A stretch of DNA of 46,719 bases from Beijerinckiaceae bacterium (GTDB lineage: Bacteria; Pseudomonadota; Alphaproteobacteria; Rhizobiales; Beijerinckiaceae). The stretch covers positions 1-46,719 of the forward strand of contig JAUXWZ010000065.1 of assembly GCA_030684835.1 (NCBI GenBank), written 5' to 3'. Both the position numbers and the translations under genes were made by a program. The notes beneath the pieces were generated by a model. The model searched no databases. It had not been told where the DNA came from and saw only the letters and a program-made list of their open reading frames with translations. Numbering within the stretch: the stretch's first letter is position 1; every line of letters starts with the position of its first letter. Of the stretch, positions 8,087 to 17,108 are shown in pieces.

Positions 8087-8959
8087 TCAGCCGTTCACGG
8101 CGGCGGTGTAGTCCTCGATCAGAGTGCGCGAGATATTTCCGGGCGTGAACTTGTAGGGCCCGACCTCGGACACCGGCGTGACTTCCGCCCCTGTGCCGCA
8201 GATGAAACACTCGTTAAACGAGGTCAGCTCTTCGGGCATGATGCGGCGCTGGTGCACGTCGATCCCGCGCGCTTTGGCCAGATCAATAACCGTGCGACGC
8301 GTGATGCCATCAAGGAAGCAGTCCGCCAGCGGCGTATGCAGCGCGCCGTCCTTGGTGAAGAAGATGTTGGCGCCCGTGCATTCCGCGACGCGGCCTTCCC
8401 AATCAAGCATCATGGCGTCCGCGTAGCCGCGGCGCTCGGCGCGATGCTTGGAGAGCGTACAAATCATGTAAAGGCCGGCGGCCTTGGCGTGAACCGGCGC
8501 GCAACGCGGGTCCGGGCGGCGGTATTCGGCTATGTCGAGACGGATGCCGCGCATCTTCTCGTTCACGTCGAACATGCTCGGCCAATCCCACACCGCAATG
8601 GCGACGTTGATTGTGGAGTTCTGCGCGGCGACCGCCATCATCTCGCTGCCACGCCATGCGACCGGGCGCACGTAGCAGGAGCTCAAACCGTTCTTTTCAA
8701 CAACGAGCTTTTTAGCCGCCTCGATGTCGTCGACGCTGTAGGGAATCTCGAAATCGAGAATGTTCGCTGAATTCTTGAACCGTTCGGTATGCTCGCGGCT
8801 CTTGAAAATCTTGCCGCCGTAGGTCCGCTCGCCCTCGAACACGCAGGAGCCATAATGGAGCCCGTGGCTGAGGACATGCAACCGCGACTCGGACCACGGC
8901 AACAATCGGCCGTTCATCCAGATGAATCCATCACGCTGGTCGAAAGGCAGAACAGACAT
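8087..8959 (-). CDS. ilvE: Branched-chain amino acid aminotransferase
   Basis: This class IV (fold type IV) PLP enzyme reversibly transfers amino groups between glutamate and the branched-chain 2-oxoacids, the last step of valine, leucine and isoleucine synthesis. The 290-residue protein has the PLP lysine Lys159 in PVHAKAAGLYM, Glu193 in GRVAECTGANIFF, and HGLHYGSCVFEG near residues 32-43, all typical of IlvE. Ribosome binding site GAGGAGCC lies upstream of the ATG. It is divergent from the marR-type gene and shares its upstream region. D-amino acid transaminases are related, but the motifs favour IlvE. Confidence 0.92.
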   Translation of the reverse strand: MSVLPFDQRDGFIWMNGRLLPWSESRLHVLSHGLHYGSCVFEGERTYGGKIFKSREHTERFKNSANILDFEIPYSVDDIEAAKKLVVEKNGLSSCYVRPVAWRGSEMMAVAAQNSTINVAIAVWDWPSMFDVNEKMRGIRLDIAEYRRPDPRCAPVHAKAAGLYMICTLSKHRAERRGYADAMMLDWEGRVAECTGANIFFTKDGALHTPLADCFLDGITRRTVIDLAKARGIDVHQRRIMPEELTSFNECFICGTGAEVTPVSEVGPYKFTPGNISRTLIEDYTAAVNG

Positions 8960-9048
8960 TGGGCTCCTCCAACAGCCGGCGGGTGACGAACCGCAACGCG
9001 CATTTTACGCGTGCAAACGCAAGCTCTCCCCACGATCACCGGCAGGCC

Positions 9049-9096
9049 TTGACGACTACCAACCAACCTGAAATATGTCAACAACGCTGACGTATT
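9049..9096 (+). promoter_or_regulatory. Candidate promoter and operator of the MarR-RR-HK operon
   Basis: TTGACG at 9049-9054 is a good -35 element. Seventeen bases later, at 9072-9077, lies a weak -10 (AATATG). An inverted repeat starts at the same base: AATATGTCA (9072-9080), a seven-base spacer, and TGACGTATT (9088-9096), arms matching at eight of nine positions. Nine bases after it the marR ATG begins. The size and dyad symmetry fit an operator for a MarR dimer, placed so that binding would cover the -10 and the transcription start. Autoregulation is an inference from position. Confidence 0.5.
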
Positions 9097-9105
9097 GGAC
9101 CCGGC

Positions 9106-9669
9106 ATGAACGCGATGCTCCATCAAAAGCGTGGGGGGAATGCGCAGCCGCAGGGCGGCGGGCAGCCGGCGGCCGAAGCCTCCACTCCCCCGGACGCGAC
9201 GCCCACCCCCGCCTACGATCTTATCGAACTGCTCTTCTTTGCGTACCGCGACTTCGTCGGGGACGCGGACCGCCTGCTCGAGAGCATCAAGTTTGGGCGC
9301 GCGCATCACCGCGTGCTGCATTTCGTGCAGCGCCACCCGGGCCTCACCATCGCGGAATTGCTCGACATCCTGCGCATCACCAAGCAAAGCCTCAACCGCG
9401 TCCTGAAGGAACTGCTGGACTCAGGCTACGTGGAAGCGCACCCAGGCGAGAATGATCGTCGGCAGCGGCAGCTTTGCTTGACGGACCGCGGCCACAAACT
9501 TGCCATGGATCTGGCCATTCTGCAGTCGCGGCGTTTCGCCCGGGCGCTGCAGGAATTGCCGGAAGGATCGCGGCGCCACGCGGAGCAATTGTTGCTCGCC
9601 ATGATTGATCCGCATGAGCGCTCCCGCGTGGAAGCGCTCGTGCGAAGTGGCGTTTTTCCGCACATCTGA
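9106..9669 (+). CDS. MarR-family regulator, PetP-like
   Basis: This 187-residue protein has a MarR-type winged helix-turn-helix. The core runs from about residue 65 to 145: HHRVLHFVQRHPGLTIAEL, then the recognition-helix region RITKQSLNRVLKELL, then the wing PGENDRRQRQLCLTDRG. The first 40 residues are Gly/Pro/Ala-rich and probably disordered. The gene is followed 12 bases later by an OmpR-type response regulator. In Rhodobacter capsulatus the paired genes petP (MarR-like) and petR lie upstream of the bc1 operon and petR is needed for growth. Here the same pair occurs 9 kb from petABC. Its ligand is unknown. A dyad immediately upstream suggests self-regulation. Confidence 0.85.
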   Translation: MNAMLHQKRGGNAQPQGGGQPAAEASTPPDATPTPAYDLIELLFFAYRDFVGDADRLLESIKFGRAHHRVLHFVQRHPGLTIAELLDILRITKQSLNRVLKELLDSGYVEAHPGENDRRQRQLCLTDRGHKLAMDLAILQSRRFARALQELPEGSRRHAEQLLLAMIDPHERSRVEALVRSGVFPHI

Positions 9670-9681
9670 GGAGATAGCTTT

Positions 9682-10413
9682 ATGACGCTCGCCGGTCAGA
9701 CTGCAAAAGCCTCACCGCCAGCCGATGACGCGGCGCATGTGCTCGTCGTGGACGACGACCGCCGCATCCGCGAACTGCTCTCCCGCTATCTTCGGCAACA
9801 GGGCTATCGCGTCACGACGGCAGGCGACGCGCAGGAGGCGCGTTCGAAACTCAAAAGCATGGATTTCGACATCCTTGTCCTCGACGTCATGATGCCGGGC
9901 GAGAGCGGCTTTGATTTCGCCACCTGGCTGCGCAGCGAATCCGACGCGCCCATCCTCATGCTCACCGCGCGCTCCGAGGCGGCGGACCGCGTGCGGGGGC
10001 TGGAAGCGGGCGTTGACGATTATCTCGCCAAGCCTTTCGAGCCAAAGGAATTGTCGCTGCGCCTCGCCTCGATCCTGCGCCGCGCGCAACCCAAGCCCGC
10101 CCCGCCAGCGACCGTCGAAAGCATCCGTTTTGGTCCCTTTGTCTTTCAATGTGAGCGCGGCGAATTGTTTCGTCAGGACCAGCTCGTGCGGCTCACGGAA
10201 CGCGAACGCGTCATGATGCAATTGCTCGCCCGCACGGCCGGCGAGCCCGTCACACGCGAGGCGCTGGCGGGGGTTGGATCTCTCGCATCGAACGAGCGCA
10301 CGATTGACGTGCAAATCAATCGTCTGCGCCGCAAGATCGAAAATGATCCCGCCGAACCTCGTTATCTGCAAACTGCGCGCGGGGCAGGCTATCGCCTCGT
10401 CGTCGATCGCTAG
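9682..10413 (+). CDS. OmpR/PhoB-type response regulator, PetR-like
   Basis: This 243-residue two-domain response regulator has a receiver domain at about residues 19-130. The acidic pocket is Asp24-Asp26 in VLVVDDDRR, the phosphoacceptor is Asp68 in [16 protein letters not shown], and the conserved Lys lies in [10 protein letters not shown]. The OmpR-type winged helix (about 145-240) ends in the family pattern [17 protein letters not shown] followed by RGAGYRLV. It lies between the MarR-type gene and a sensor kinase, 9 bases from the latter, so the three are probably one operon. PetR of Rhodobacter capsulatus is the closest named relative I can suggest. That assignment rests on the gene pairing. 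Confidence 0.92.
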   Translation: MTLAGQTAKASPPADDAAHVLVVDDDRRIRELLSRYLRQQGYRVTTAGDAQEARSKLKSMDFDILVLDVMMPGESGFDFATWLRSESDAPILMLTARSEAADRVRGLEAGVDDYLAKPFEPKELSLRLASILRRAQPKPAPPATVESIRFGPFVFQCERGELFRQDQLVRLTERERVMMQLLARTAGEPVTREALAGVGSLASNERTIDVQINRLRRKIENDPAEPRYLQTARGAGYRLVVDR

Positions 10414-10422
10414 GGCGCTGCG

Positions 10423-11790
10423 GTGAACATTACCCTGCCCGCTTATCTTTCACGGCCACACGCATGGTGGGTCAGGTCCGCGCGCTCGCTGGCTGCGTGG
10501 ATGCCCAAGGGCCTGTACGCACGCTCGTTGCTCATCGTCATTCTGCCGATGGTGCTTTTGCAATCGGCAATTGCCTACTTTTTTATGGAGCGGCACTGGC
10601 AGACAGTGACGCAACGTTTGTCAGCAGCTGTCGTGTCCGACATTTCGGCGATCGTCGATCTGCTGAATGCGCCCAATGGCGTCGCCTCGTTTCAAACCCT
10701 CACGACCATTGCGGATCGTCGTTTCAACTTCGCCATTCAACTCTCGCCACGCGAGCCCCTGCCGCCTGCCCTGCCAAAGCCATTCTTCTCGGTGCTCGAC
10801 AGCGCGCTTTCGCGCGAACTCGCTCTACAAATCAAACAAGCTTACTGGCTCGATACCGTCGGCAATTCGCGCCTGATCGAGATTCGCGTGCAAACGGACG
10901 CGGGCGTGTTGCGCGTCATCACCCGGCGCAACAATGCCTATGCATCCAACTCGCACATTTTCCTGATGTGGATGGTGGCGACGTCTCTGGTGCTGCTGGG
11001 AGTCGCGATCGCTTTCTTACGCAACCAGATTCGACCAATCCTGCGACTGGCGGAAGCGGCGGAGGATTTTGGCAAGGGCCGCGACATTGATTTTCGCCCT
11101 CACGGGGCGCGCGAGGTGCGGCAGGCCGGCTACGCCTTCATCGAGATGCGACGGCGCATCGAGCGCGCATTCGATCAGCGCACCGCAATGCTCAACGGCG
11201 TGAGCCACGACCTGCGCACGGTTCTCACTCGTTTCAAGCTTTCGCTCGCCGTATTGCCAGAGGGACCTGACACCGAGGCGATGCAAAAGGACGTTGAGGA
11301 AATGCAACGCATGCTGGAGGCTTATCTGTCCTTCGCGCGCGATGCGAGCGCGGAGCAATCAGCCCCGACCGACATGAATATGTTGCTTCTGGAACTGAAG
11401 GCCGACGCAGAGCGTCATGGCCACGCGACGCGGGTTTCCTATAACGGCGATCCGATGGCGACCGTGCGACCCGACGCTTTCAAGCGCTGCCTAACAAATC
11501 TGGTTGCGAATGCGCAACGCTATGGCAAGGACATTGCGCTGGAAGCGGTGCGCGAGACGCGGTTTCTCACGATCCATGTTGACGACGACGGACCTGGCAT
11601 TCCACCCGAACAGCGAGAAGACGTGTTCAGGCCCTTCTTCCGCCTCGATGAAGCGCGCAATCAGGATTACGCAGGCACAGGGCTCGGGCTTGCGATCGCA
11701 CGCGACATTGCGCGCGCGCATGGCGGGGATATTGCGCTGGCGACATCGCCGCTCGGGGGCTTGCGCGCAACCGTCCGTGTTCCGGTCTGA
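10423..11790 (+). CDS. EnvZ-like sensor histidine kinase
   Basis: This 455-residue membrane kinase has two transmembrane segments (about residues 34-54 and 180-200) around a periplasmic sensor of about 125 residues, then a HAMP linker (IRPILRLAEAAEDFGKG), a dimerisation domain and an ATPase domain. The phosphoacceptor is His262 in NGVSHDLRTVLTRFKL. The N box is at Asn363 (NLVANAQRYG), the G1 box at 387-394 (DDDGPGIP) and the G2 box at 418-425 (GTGLGLAI). The GTG start at 10423 follows the response regulator stop by nine bases, so the cognate partner is the preceding gene. The sensed signal is unknown. Confidence 0.93.
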   Translation: MNITLPAYLSRPHAWWVRSARSLAAWMPKGLYARSLLIVILPMVLLQSAIAYFFMERHWQTVTQRLSAAVVSDISAIVDLLNAPNGVASFQTLTTIADRRFNFAIQLSPREPLPPALPKPFFSVLDSALSRELALQIKQAYWLDTVGNSRLIEIRVQTDAGVLRVITRRNNAYASNSHIFLMWMVATSLVLLGVAIAFLRNQIRPILRLAEAAEDFGKGRDIDFRPHGAREVRQAGYAFIEMRRRIERAFDQRTAMLNGVSHDLRTVLTRFKLSLAVLPEGPDTEAMQKDVEEMQRMLEAYLSFARDASAEQSAPTDMNMLLLELKADAERHGHATRVSYNGDPMATVRPDAFKRCLTNLVANAQRYGKDIALEAVRETRFLTIHVDDDGPGIPPEQREDVFRPFFRLDEARNQDYAGTGLGLAIARDIARAHGGDIALATSPLGGLRATVRVPV

Positions 11791-11858
11791 TAAGCACAAG
11801 CATCTCAAAGCCGAACTTTGTAGGCGTTCTTTTTGAGGGAATGCATGAGGGCAAGCTG

Positions 11859-12470
11859 TTAGCCGCGCGCCTCTCCCGGGCGCTTGACGTCGGCGAACCC
11901 TGCGGCGTCCATGAAGAGGTGAAGCTTGTTCTGGAAGCCCGTGTCGTCGCCCTTGACGATTTGGCCGACGTTGCGGGCAATGCCGTCACACAGGGCCTGC
12001 GCCCACGCCTCCTCGCTTTTGGCGAAATCGTTGAGCACATAGGAATGCACGAGACTCTTGTCGCCGGGGTGGCCGATGCCCAGCCGCACGCGGCGATAGT
12101 CGTTTCCCATCAGAGCGGTGATCGACCGCAATCCGTTATGACCAGCGTTACCACCCCCGGTCTTAACTCGCAGCTTGCTGGGGGCCAGATCAAGTTCGTC
12201 ATGGAACACGACGATGTCGTTCAACCCGATCTTGTGAAAGCGCGCGGCCTCCGCGACGGCGCGGCCGGACTCGTTCATGAACGTCTGGGGTTGAAGCAGC
12301 ATCACGCGCGCGCCGTCGATGACGCCTTCACTGGCGAGGCCCTGAAAGCGTTTTCGCAACGGTGAAAAATTATGCTCGCGGGCGATCGCGTCGATCGCCA
12401 TGAAGCCGATGTTGTGGCGGTTGCGCGCATATTTTGCGCCGGGATTGCCGAGACCGACGAAAAGCAGCAT
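11859..12470 (-). CDS. pth: Peptidyl-tRNA hydrolase
   Basis: Pth cleaves the ester bond of peptidyl-tRNAs released by drop-off from ribosomes and recycles the tRNA. The 203-residue protein carries the family signature: [19 protein letters not shown] with Asn9 and catalytic His19, [15 protein letters not shown] with the catalytic Asp, and [13 protein letters not shown]. It lies downstream of rplY on the minus strand, 105 bases apart, the order prs-rplY-pth seen in many Hyphomicrobiales. The ychF gene that usually follows pth in that group is here 25 kb away. Confidence 0.96.
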   Translation of the reverse strand: MLLFVGLGNPGAKYARNRHNIGFMAIDAIAREHNFSPLRKRFQGLASEGVIDGARVMLLQPQTFMNESGRAVAEAARFHKIGLNDIVVFHDELDLAPSKLRVKTGGGNAGHNGLRSITALMGNDYRRVRLGIGHPGDKSLVHSYVLNDFAKSEEAWAQALCDGIARNVGQIVKGDDTGFQNKLHLFMDAAGFADVKRPGEARG

Positions 12471-12542
12471 GGCGACGTCCCGTAGCGGTCAGTCCAGCGA
12501 GCGTTTCTGCGAGCCTGCAGATCGCATCGGGCGATAGGGGAC

Positions 12543-12568
12543 GCTCCCCGCACAAGCGCGCGGGGAGC
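12543..12568 (-). terminator. Strong hairpin between rplY and pth, no U tract
   Basis: A perfect nine-base-pair stem (GCTCCCCGC at 12543-12551 with GCGGGGAGC at 12560-12568) encloses an eight-base loop just after the rplY stop. There is no T run on either side, so it is not a standard intrinsic terminator. It may be an mRNA 3'-end stabiliser, a processing site between rplY and pth, or a factor-dependent terminator. Confidence 0.4.
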
Positions 12569-12575
12569 AAAGTGA

Positions 12576-13232
12576 TTACTTCTTCGGAGCAGCCTTGGCA
12601 GGCGCCTTGGCGGCCGCCTTGCCAGCAGGGGCGGCCGCAGCGGCGGCGGGGGTCTCTTCAACCTTCGCCGGCGGCGTGATCGTCACAACCGTAAAGTCGC
12701 GATCGGCGATAACGGGCTTGCAGCCTTCCGGCAGCGTGATGGACGAGATGTGCACCGACTCGTTGATCTCGGCGCTACCCACGTCGACAGTGATGGCCAC
12801 CGGGATATTGTCGGCAGGCACGCGCAGCTCAATCGTGTGACGCACGATGTTGAGCGCCCCACCGAGCTTGATGCCCGGCGACGTTTCCATGCCAACAACG
12901 TGGATCGGCACGTCGATACGCAGGCTCGAGCCTGGCTTCAGACGCAGGAAGTCCACATGCAGTGGCGTGTCCTTGACGCGATCAAGCTGATAATCGCGCG
13001 GAATGACGCGCTCGATTTTGCCGTCTCCCAGATCGATATCGAAAATCGTCGTGAGAAAACGTCCAGCGTAGATGAGTTGATTGAGCGTCTTGTAGTCCAG
13101 GCTGATGGGCTGAGCGGTTTCACCGCCGCCATAGATAACGCCTGGAACGCGGCTCTCACGGCGTACGCTGCGGGCGGCCCCCTTGCCTGTCCCGTCGCGC
13201 ACCGTGGCCGCGAGCTGTTTGTTCGCTGCCAT
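12576..13232 (-). CDS. rplY: 50S ribosomal protein L25 (CTC/TL5 form)
   Basis: L25 binds 5S rRNA in the large ribosomal subunit; the long CTC/TL5 form has an extra C-terminal beta domain. The 218-residue product has the N-terminal L25 domain ([32 protein letters not shown]), the central [19 protein letters not shown] stretch, the TL5 domain, and a 40-residue Ala/Pro/Lys tail. ATG 13232, preceded by AAAGGACC, gives the usual N-terminus [14 protein letters not shown]. An in-frame ATG at 13265 with a better GGAGG site would add 11 residues (see the leader). The gene has its own promoter and a terminator-like 5' hairpin. It sits between prs and pth. Confidence 0.93.
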   Translation of the reverse strand: MAANKQLAATVRDGTGKGAARSVRRESRVPGVIYGGGETAQPISLDYKTLNQLIYAGRFLTTIFDIDLGDGKIERVIPRDYQLDRVKDTPLHVDFLRLKPGSSLRIDVPIHVVGMETSPGIKLGGALNIVRHTIELRVPADNIPVAITVDVGSAEINESVHISSITLPEGCKPVIADRDFTVVTITPPAKVEETPAAAAAAPAGKAAAKAPAKAAPKK

Positions 13233-13250
13233 TCGGTGGTCCTTTTCAAT

Positions 13251-13293
13251 AAAAAAGCGCGCCATCGCCTCCAGGGGTGTCGGAGCGGCGCGC
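13251..13293 (-). promoter_or_regulatory. Terminator-like 5' hairpin in the rplY leader
   Basis: On the minus strand the RNA would fold with GCGCGCC (13293-13287) pairing to GGCGCGC (13263-13257), and inside it CUCC (13285-13282) pairing to GGAG (13272-13269), followed directly by six U (13256-13251). This is the shape of an intrinsic terminator. It ends 19 bases before the rplY ATG, leaving no room for another promoter, so it must be read through or resolved for L25 to be made. The inner stem also hides a GGAGG ribosome binding site in front of an in-frame ATG at 13265. Either transcription attenuation or translational control is possible. Confidence 0.6.
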
Positions 13294-13299
13294 GGTGGC

Positions 13300-13328
13300 C
13301 TTATAGCCTCGGCAGAGCGCAGGTACAA
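13300..13328 (-). promoter_or_regulatory. Candidate rplY promoter
   Basis: Minus-strand TTGTAC (13328-13323) and TATAAG (13305-13300) are separated by exactly 17 bases, a good sigma-70-type promoter. Transcription would start near 13293, that is, at the first base of the leader hairpin. The promoter lies between the prs stop at 13381 and rplY. Confidence 0.6.
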
Positions 13329-13361
13329 GCGGGCAAAGGTGCAAGCGGCACGGTACAAGCG
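13322..13361 (-). repeat. Three copies of a 10-mer CGCTTG(T/C)ACC before rplY
   Basis: Read on the minus strand, CGCTTGTACC, CGCTTGCACC and CGCTTGTACC occur at 13361-13352, 13347-13338 and 13331-13322, spaced 14 and 16 bases apart. The promoter-proximal copy supplies the -35 element TTGTAC. The array fills the prs-rplY gap and could be a set of regulator-binding sites or a short degenerate tandem repeat. Confidence 0.6.
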
Positions 13362-13380
13362 CGCAAGGGCGGCGCCTGCT

Positions 13381-14322
13381 CTAGTCGAACAGGCTGGAGA
13401 CGCTTTCTTCCTTGAACGTGCGGTTGATGGCCTCCCCGAGCAGCGGCGCAACAGAGATTACGCGGATGTTGCGGGCGACGCGCACGGCGGCCGTGGGCTC
13501 AATCGTGTCGGTCAGCACAAGCTCCTTGAGCTTGGAGGCGGAGATGCGCGCTACCGCCCCGCCCGAGAGCACCCCATGGGTGATGTAGGCGAAGACTTCC
13601 TTGGCGCCCTTCTCCAGCAGCGCTTCGGCTGCGTTGCAGAGCGTGCCGCCCGAGTCGACGATGTCGTCGACGAGAATGCAGCTTTTACCCTGCACGTCGC
13701 CGATGATGTTCATCACCTCCGACTCGCCCGCCCGCTCGCGCCGCTTGTCGACGATGGCCAGCGGTGCGTCGATGCGCTTGGCGAGCGCCCTGGCGCGCAC
13801 CACACCGCCCACGTCCGGCGACACAACCATCGTATTCTTGAGGTCCAGCCGCTGCTTGATGTCCGTCACCATTGCAGGAGCGGAGAACAAATTATCAACC
13901 GGAATATCGAAAAAGCCCTGAATCTGCCCTGCATGCAGATCAACCGTCAAAACGCGGTCAACGCCCGCGCGCGTGATGAGGTTGGCGACCAATTTTGCGG
14001 AAATGGGCGTGCGGGGCCCGGGTTTGCGGTCCTGCCGCGCGTAGCCAAAATAGGGAACCACCGCCGTGATGCGCCGCGCCGAAGCGCGCCGCAGGGCGTC
14101 GGACATGATGAGCAGCTCCATCATGTGGTCATTCGCCGGAAAGGACGTCGACTGGATGATGAAAGCATCCGCGCCGCGCACGTTTTCCTGAATTTCGACG
14201 AAGATTTCCATATCCGCGAAACGCCGCACCTGACACTTGGTCATCGGCGTTTTGAGATACGCGGCGATTGCTTCCGTAAGCGAGCGATTTGAATTGCCCG
14301 CCAGAATCTTGAAACCGCCCAT
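13381..14322 (-). CDS. prs: Ribose-phosphate pyrophosphokinase (PRPP synthase)
   Basis: Prs makes PRPP from ribose-5-phosphate and ATP, feeding purine, pyrimidine, histidine, tryptophan and NAD synthesis. The 313-residue product shows [20 protein letters not shown] at the N-terminus, the flexible and ATP-binding region [29 protein letters not shown], and the PRPP loop [18 protein letters not shown]. Family members usually start a few residues before AGNSNR, so I used ATG 14322; ATG 14337 would add five residues. PRPP made here is used by Apt (36 kb). It is upstream of rplY on the same strand with a 148-base gap that holds rplY's own promoter. Confidence 0.96.
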   Translation of the reverse strand: MGGFKILAGNSNRSLTEAIAAYLKTPMTKCQVRRFADMEIFVEIQENVRGADAFIIQSTSFPANDHMMELLIMSDALRRASARRITAVVPYFGYARQDRKPGPRTPISAKLVANLITRAGVDRVLTVDLHAGQIQGFFDIPVDNLFSAPAMVTDIKQRLDLKNTMVVSPDVGGVVRARALAKRIDAPLAIVDKRRERAGESEVMNIIGDVQGKSCILVDDIVDSGGTLCNAAEALLEKGAKEVFAYITHGVLSGGAVARISASKLKELVLTDTIEPTAAVRVARNIRVISVAPLLGEAINRTFKEESVSSLFD

Positions 14323-14479
14323 GTCTCGCCCCGTCATGCGTCCCGGCGCGTCTTAGCAAGCTTGTGGCGGCGCCACAACAAGAAGTCATACACTTGCCGC
14401 GAGGCTTTCCCGCGTGGTTGACGGACTGGCTCTCCAGCACCCGCAATCGTGGGCCAATCGTCGCGACGACTTCCTCCCC

Positions 14480-16543
14480 ATGCCTTTTTTGCCCTACATG
14501 GACCCCATGAGCCGCCCGCCGCACACTTCAGCCCCCGAAAACGATCTTCCAAACGAGGATTTGTTGCCTGACGCCGCCGCTGAAGGGCTGAATCAGGACC
14601 ACAGCGCGGACAGCGAAACTGAAGACCCTGTGACATTGCCGGAGCTGGACGACGCAGACGACGCGGCTCCCGCCTCAATCGCCCGCGGAGTCGACGTCAT
14701 CAAGTCGAACATCCGGCACGCCCCCTCGGGGCCCGGCGTCTATCGTATGATCGCGCAGGACGGTGAGGTGCTCTACGTCGGCAAGGCGCGATCCATCAAG
14801 AAGCGCATCGCCTCCTACGCCCGCGAAGCCGGCCATTCCAACCGCATCGCGCGGATGATTTCGCTCACCGCGACGATGGTCTTCGTCTCGACCGCCACGG
14901 AAACCGACGCGCTGCTGCTTGAGGCCAATTACATCAAGCAGATGAAGCCGCGCTTCAACGTGCTGCTGCGCGACGACAAGAGCTTTCCCTACATCCTCAT
15001 CAGCGGCGACCATGTTGCGCCGCAAATCACCAAGCATCGCGGCGCCCGCAACCGGCAGGGCGACTATTTCGGCCCCTTCGCCAGCGTGTGGGCCGTCAAC
15101 CGCACGCTGAACTCGCTGCAGCGCGCGTTTCTCCTGCGCTCCTGCACGGATTCGTTTTACGAAAACCGCACCCGCCCGTGCCTGCTCTATCAAATCAAGC
15201 GATGCGCCGGCCCCTGCACAGGCGAAATCGGACATGGCGAATACGCGGGTCTTGTGAAGGAGGCGCGCGATTTCCTCTCGGGCAAGAGCCGCGCCGTGCG
15301 CGAGCGCATGGCGAGCGATATGAACGCGGCGGCCGACGCGCTGGAGTTCGAAACCGCCGCGCGCCTGCGCGATCGCATCGCCGCGCTCTCCGCGATTCAG
15401 GGCGCGCAAGGCATCAATCCGCGCACCGTCGAAGAAGCGGATGTGTTCGCGCTCGTCGAAGAAGGCGGCCATTTCGCCATCGAAGTGTTCTTCTTCCGCA
15501 CTTATCAGAACTGGGGCAATCGCACGTATTTTCCGCGCGCAGACCGGTCGCTTTCGGGCGGCGAAGTACTGGACGCATTCCTCGCCCAATTCTACGAGGA
15601 CAAGCCTGCGCCCCGCTGCGTGCTGCTGTCGCACGACATCGAAAATCTGCGCGTGCTCGAACTGGCGCTGGCCGCCCGTATGGGCCGCAAGGTGGAAGTC
15701 TGCGTGCCCAAGCGCGGCGAGCGCCGCGAACTTGTCGAACACGCCGAGAAAAATGCGCGCGAAACGCTGGCCCGCAAACTTGCCGACGCCTCTGCGCAGG
15801 AGAAGTTGCTCGTTTCACTGGCGACCGCCTTCGGCATCGACAAAAAGCTGCGGCGCGTCGAGATCTACGACAATTCCCACATCATGGGCACGAACGCCGT
15901 CGGCGCCATGGTGGTCGCAGGCGCCAACGGCTTCATGAAAAGCCATTACCGAACCTTCAACATCAAGGACGTCACGCTCACGCCCGGCGACGATTACGGC
16001 ATGATGCGCGAAGTGCTCAACCGCCGCTTCGCCCGGCTGAAGAAAGAGGAGGCGGAAGGTGCGGCTCCCGCCGATTTAGAGAGCTTTCCTTCCCGGCCCG
16101 ATCTCATTCTGATCGACGGCGGCAAGGGCCAGTTCGAGGCGGCGCGGCAGACGCTGGCAGAACTGGGCGTCGAAGGCGTCGAAATCATAGGCATCGCCAA
16201 AGGGCCCGATCGCGACGCCGGGCGGGAGACATTCTTCGCCCAAGGGCGTGAGGCATTCAAATTGCTGCCGCGCGATCCGGCGCTCTACTTTGTCCAGCGC
16301 CTGCGCGACGAGGCGCACCGTTTCGCCATCGGCACGCATCGCGCACGACGTAAAAAGGACTTCACCAAAAGCCCGCTCGATGAGATTGCGGGAATTGGGC
16401 CGGCCCGCAAGCGGGCGCTGCTTCAGGCCTTCGGCACGGCCAAGGCGATTTCGCGCGCCGCACTTGCCGACCTTGAGAAGGCGCCTGGCATCAACGCCGC
16501 AACGGCGAAGCTCGTGTATGATCATTTTAACGAGCGCAATTGA
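14480..16543 (+). CDS. uvrC: UvrABC excinuclease subunit C
   Basis: UvrC makes both incisions in nucleotide excision repair after UvrA/UvrB damage recognition. From ATG 14480 the protein has 687 residues. Domains in order are an acidic Asp/Glu-rich N-terminal extension of about 75 residues, the GIY-YIG nuclease ([20 protein letters not shown]), the UVR helix pair ([19 protein letters not shown]), the RNase H-like second nuclease ([27 protein letters not shown]), and C-terminal helix-hairpin-helix repeats ([17 protein letters not shown]). The start is uncertain: GTG 14414, ATG 14480, 14498 and 14507 are in frame and none has a clear ribosome binding site. uvrB, its partner, begins at 45.5 kb. 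Confidence 0.94.
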   Translation: MPFLPYMDPMSRPPHTSAPENDLPNEDLLPDAAAEGLNQDHSADSETEDPVTLPELDDADDAAPASIARGVDVIKSNIRHAPSGPGVYRMIAQDGEVLYVGKARSIKKRIASYAREAGHSNRIARMISLTATMVFVSTATETDALLLEANYIKQMKPRFNVLLRDDKSFPYILISGDHVAPQITKHRGARNRQGDYFGPFASVWAVNRTLNSLQRAFLLRSCTDSFYENRTRPCLLYQIKRCAGPCTGEIGHGEYAGLVKEARDFLSGKSRAVRERMASDMNAAADALEFETAARLRDRIAALSAIQGAQGINPRTVEEADVFALVEEGGHFAIEVFFFRTYQNWGNRTYFPRADRSLSGGEVLDAFLAQFYEDKPAPRCVLLSHDIENLRVLELALAARMGRKVEVCVPKRGERRELVEHAEKNARETLARKLADASAQEKLLVSLATAFGIDKKLRRVEIYDNSHIMGTNAVGAMVVAGANGFMKSHYRTFNIKDVTLTPGDDYGMMREVLNRRFARLKKEEAEGAAPADLESFPSRPDLILIDGGKGQFEAARQTLAELGVEGVEIIGIAKGPDRDAGRETFFAQGREAFKLLPRDPALYFVQRLRDEAHRFAIGTHRARRKKDFTKSPLDEIAGIGPARKRALLQAFGTAKAISRAALADLEKAPGINAATAKLVYDHFNERN

Positions 16544-16618
16544 CCCATCTTGCGCGACGAGCGCGTAAGCGCCATTTCAGGTGGGCCAAATTGACGATAA
16601 CGCGAACCGGATTAACCC

Positions 16619-16876
16619 ATGCCCCAGACCCGCGCTCCGATTTTCGACGATCTCGCCCGCCTCATGACAGACGCAGCCGGCGTTGCTCAGGGCGCCCGCC
16701 GCGAGGTGGAGACGGTCTTTAAGACCCAGGCCGAGCGCCTGCTGTCAGGCATGGATGTCGTGCGGCGCGAAGAGTTCGAAGCCGTGCGGGACATGGCGAT
16801 CCTCGCTCGCGAAGAGAACGAACGACTTGCCCAACGCATCACCGAACTGGAAGCGAAACTCGCCCCCAAAGCGTAA
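16619..16876 (+). CDS. ubiK: UbiK/BMFP-family accessory factor
   Basis: This 85-residue protein fits the BMFP (YqiC/UbiK) family: amphipathic, trimeric coiled-coil proteins. E. coli UbiK assists ubiquinone synthesis and Brucella BMFP promotes membrane fusion in vitro. The N-terminal half (APIFDDLARLMTDAAGVAQG) is amphipathic, and the C-terminal third is a heptad-like coiled coil (REEFEAVRDMAILAREENE, then RLAQRITELEAKL). It is a single gene 75 bases after uvrC. A role in ubiquinone metabolism would suit the bc1 complex nearby, but that is inference from the family. Confidence 0.85.
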   Translation: MPQTRAPIFDDLARLMTDAAGVAQGARREVETVFKTQAERLLSGMDVVRREEFEAVRDMAILAREENERLAQRITELEAKLAPKA

Positions 16877-17108
16877 GGACCGCATCGCGCTTGCGTCAAA
16901 TTGACTCAAGCCTGTAGGCGGAAAGGTTCATCTGTGGAAGACGGCGGACCGCTGGTGGACGCAGACTCGCGAATAGGACAGTCTGCGCATCAGTTCGACC
17001 GCTTCTCCTAGGCAACTGATTCGACAAGAGTCTTTCGCATTGTGAGGGGAGCCGCGGTTCTTGCGTCGCGCGTATGCGTCCCTTCTCCTGCGAGCTTCGG
17101 GCCACAGT

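Noticed and set aside
14675..15742. 355-codon minus-strand frame opposite uvrC
   Set aside because: Shadow of uvrC, whose domains are all recognised on the plus strand.
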